Assembly: GCA_040007035.1 (NCBI GenBank)
Contig: JBDTVU010000190.1
Coordinates: forward strand, 1-5,600
Direction: 5' to 3'
DNA from: CAIWHR01 sp040007035
GTDB taxonomy: Bacteria > Pseudomonadota > Gammaproteobacteria > Burkholderiales > Casimicrobiaceae
Length of the DNA: 5,600 nt
Below the pieces are notes generated by a model. It did no database searches, had not been told where the DNA came from, and saw only the letters and a program-made list of their open reading frames with translations. Below are positions 4,668-5,600 of the stretch, piece by piece. The position numbers and the translations under genes are program-made. Position 1 is the first letter of the stretch; each line of letters opens with the position of its first letter.

Positions 4668-4964
4668 TCAGACGTGCCGGGCCTTCTCGATCAGCCGGAT
4701 GACCCGATACGCCTTGGTCTTGGCCAGCTTGCGGCAGGCCTCGATCTCGACCAGGTCACCTTCCTTGAACTCGTTGTTCTCGTCGTGCGCGTGGTACTTG
4801 CGCGTGCGCGTCATCACCTTGCCGTACAGCGCGTGGGTGACCCGGCGCTCGACGAGCACCGTGACCGTCTTGTCCATCTTGTCGCTGACTACGCGCCCGG
4901 TCAGCGTCTGCAGGATCGTCTTGCGCGGCGCCGGCGCCGTCGTCACTTCGGTGGTCTGGTTCAT
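4668..4964 (-). CDS. rpsQ: 30S ribosomal protein S17, last gene of the S10 operon
   Basis: S17 is a primary 16S rRNA binder (5' domain, helices 7 and 11) with an OB-fold. The 98-residue product is longer than the usual 84–90 because of an N-terminal tail of about 13 residues (MNQTTEVTTAPAPRK). The fold is clear: LTGRVVSDKMDKTVTVLVER (21–40), H-ALYGKVMTRTRKYHAHDENN (44–64) and FKEGDLVEIEACRKLAKTKA (66–85). The last segment departs from the family signature GDxVEI-ECRPLSKT: Pro is Lys79, Ser is Ala81, and the Glu before Cys is Ala76. The ATG at 4964 overlaps the rpmC stop as ATGA and has GGGG 7 nt upstream (4972–4975), which supports this start and coupling to L29. A hairpin follows the stop, consistent with the end of a transcription unit. 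Confidence 0.97.
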   Translation of the reverse strand: MNQTTEVTTAPAPRKTILQTLTGRVVSDKMDKTVTVLVERRVTHALYGKVMTRTRKYHAHDENNEFKEGDLVEIEACRKLAKTKAYRVIRLIEKARHV

Positions 4965-5170
4965 GCCTTGTCCCCGGACTTCTGGGCGATCAGCGTCCGC
5001 GCGCGGGCGATGTTGCGCCGCGTCGCCTTGAGCTTCGCCGTGTTCTGGAGTTGCTGGGTCGCCTTCTGCATCCGCAGCCCGAACTGTTCCTTCAGCAGCG
5101 CCTGCAGCTCGGTCTTGAGCTCGGCCGGCGACTTCGCCGCCAGCGCCTTCTTCGTTTCCGTCAGCTTCAT
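4961..5170 (-). CDS. rpmC: 50S ribosomal protein L29
   Basis: L29 is a small helical 50S protein at the peptide exit tunnel, next to L23; with L23 it helps dock trigger factor and SRP. The 69-residue protein is of normal length and is mostly two long helices forming a hairpin: SPAELKTELQALLKEQFGLR (14–33), then QLQNTAKLKATRRNIARART (39–58). The FGLRMQ and RRNIARARTL segments match the family pattern of LF-LR-Q and VRR-IARIKT. The ATG at 5170 has GGAG 6 nt upstream (5177–5180) and sits 11 nt after the rplP stop. Its TGA overlaps the rpsQ start by 4 nt (ATGA), so translation is probably coupled. The C-terminal QKSGDKA is short and charged, without unusual features. Confidence 0.97.
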   Translation of the reverse strand: MKLTETKKALAAKSPAELKTELQALLKEQFGLRMQKATQQLQNTAKLKATRRNIARARTLIAQKSGDKA

Positions 5171-5181
5171 CGTCGTCTCCG

Positions 5182-5595
5182 TCAGCCGATCAGCCGGTGG
5201 ACGAACGTCGTCCGGATCGGGAGCTTGGCCGCCGCCAGCGCGAATGCCGCGCGCGCGATCGTCTCGTCGACGCCGTCCATCTCGTAGAGCACCTTGCCCG
5301 GCTGGATCTCAGCAACGTAGTACTCGGGGTTGCCCTTGCCGTTGCCCATCCGGACTTCCGCCGGCTTCTGCGAAACCGGCTTGTCCGGGAAGATCCGGAT
5401 CCAGACCCGGCCGCCGCGCTTGATGTGGCGCGTCATCGCCCGCCGCGCCGCCTCGATCTGGCGCGCCGTCAGCCGGCCACGGCCGACCGCCTTCAGGCCG
5501 AACTCGCCGAAGCTGACCTTGTTGCCGACAGTCGCCACACCCTTGTTGCGGCCCTTCTGCTCCTTGCGGTACTTCCTTCTAGCTGGTTGCAGCAT
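5182..5595 (-). CDS. rplP: 50S ribosomal protein L16
   Basis: L16 organises the A-site tRNA elbow region of the 50S subunit and is essential for late assembly and peptidyl transfer. The 137-residue product is complete. It shows MLQPARRKYRKEQKGRNKG, FGLKAVGRGRLTARQIEAAR (32–51), the signature GRVWIRIFPDKP (62–73), RMGNGKG (82–88) and PGKVLYEMDG (99–108), ending TTFVHRLIG. Arg82 corresponds to the arginine hydroxylated by the YcfD/RoxA oxygenase in E. coli (Arg81), and its RMG-GKG context is intact. The ATG at 5595 matches the near-invariant MLQP start; only GAAGA is visible upstream before the window ends, so the ribosome binding site is partly unseen. By family gene order rpsC should lie directly upstream. 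rpmC follows after 11 nt. Confidence 0.98.
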   Translation of the reverse strand: MLQPARRKYRKEQKGRNKGVATVGNKVSFGEFGLKAVGRGRLTARQIEAARRAMTRHIKRGGRVWIRIFPDKPVSQKPAEVRMGNGKGNPEYYVAEIQPGKVLYEMDGVDETIARAAFALAAAKLPIRTTFVHRLIG

Positions 5596-5600
5596 TCTTC

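Noticed and set aside
4579..5031. Plus-strand open frames opposite rpsQ and the spacer
   Set aside because: They are antisense to a certain ribosomal protein gene, with no ribosome binding site or recognisable product. At most an antisense RNA could start here, which is listed as a separate finding.
1..5600. Mobile elements, CRISPR arrays, tRNA/rRNA genes, toxin or defence genes
   Set aside because: Apart from spacers, nearly every base belongs to a conserved ribosomal protein gene or secY in standard order. I saw no array-like repeats, transposase motifs or cloverleaf sequences.

Overview
The window is a contiguous stretch of the bacterial S10–spc ribosomal-protein gene cluster, with every gene on the minus strand. 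Transcription therefore runs from high to low coordinates. The DNA is visibly G+C rich with G/C-ending codons. The gene order and protein sequences are those of Betaproteobacteria; the most telling are L14 ending in the FMKIVSLAPEVL tail, L15 with GRGIGSGLGKTAGRGHKGQ, S5 with DGLREKM, and SecY with VVYRIGTHIPVPG. Genus cannot be fixed by eye.

Layout in the direction of transcription. The end of the S10 operon comes first: rplP (L16, complete, 5595–5182), rpmC (L29) and rpsQ (S17). A 258-nt non-coding spacer follows (4667–4410). It holds a strong GC hairpin just after rpsQ, a good sigma70-type promoter (TTGCGA, 17 nt, CATAAT), a perfect inverted repeat at the predicted transcript start, and further pairing potential in the leader. 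The spc operon then begins: rplN (L14), rplX (L24), rplE (L5), rpsN (S14), rpsH (S8), rplF (L6), rplR (L18), rpsE (S5), rpmD (L30), rplO (L15), and the first 93 codons of secY, which runs off the left edge.

The spacing is typical of one tightly coupled operon. rpmC and rpsQ overlap as ATGA. Most other gaps are 2–26 nt with Shine-Dalgarno sequences, several of them overlapping the previous stop codon. The longest gap inside spc is the 54 nt between rplF and rplR. Together the genes make large- and small-subunit ribosomal proteins in matched amounts, plus the central subunit of the Sec translocon.

I see no mobile element, CRISPR array, tRNA/rRNA gene, toxin, phage or defence gene, and no sign of a new system. 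The observations most worth checking are the structured, possibly bidirectional promoter region between rpsQ and rplN, the departures from the family signature in S17 and L5, and the uncertain start codon of secY.
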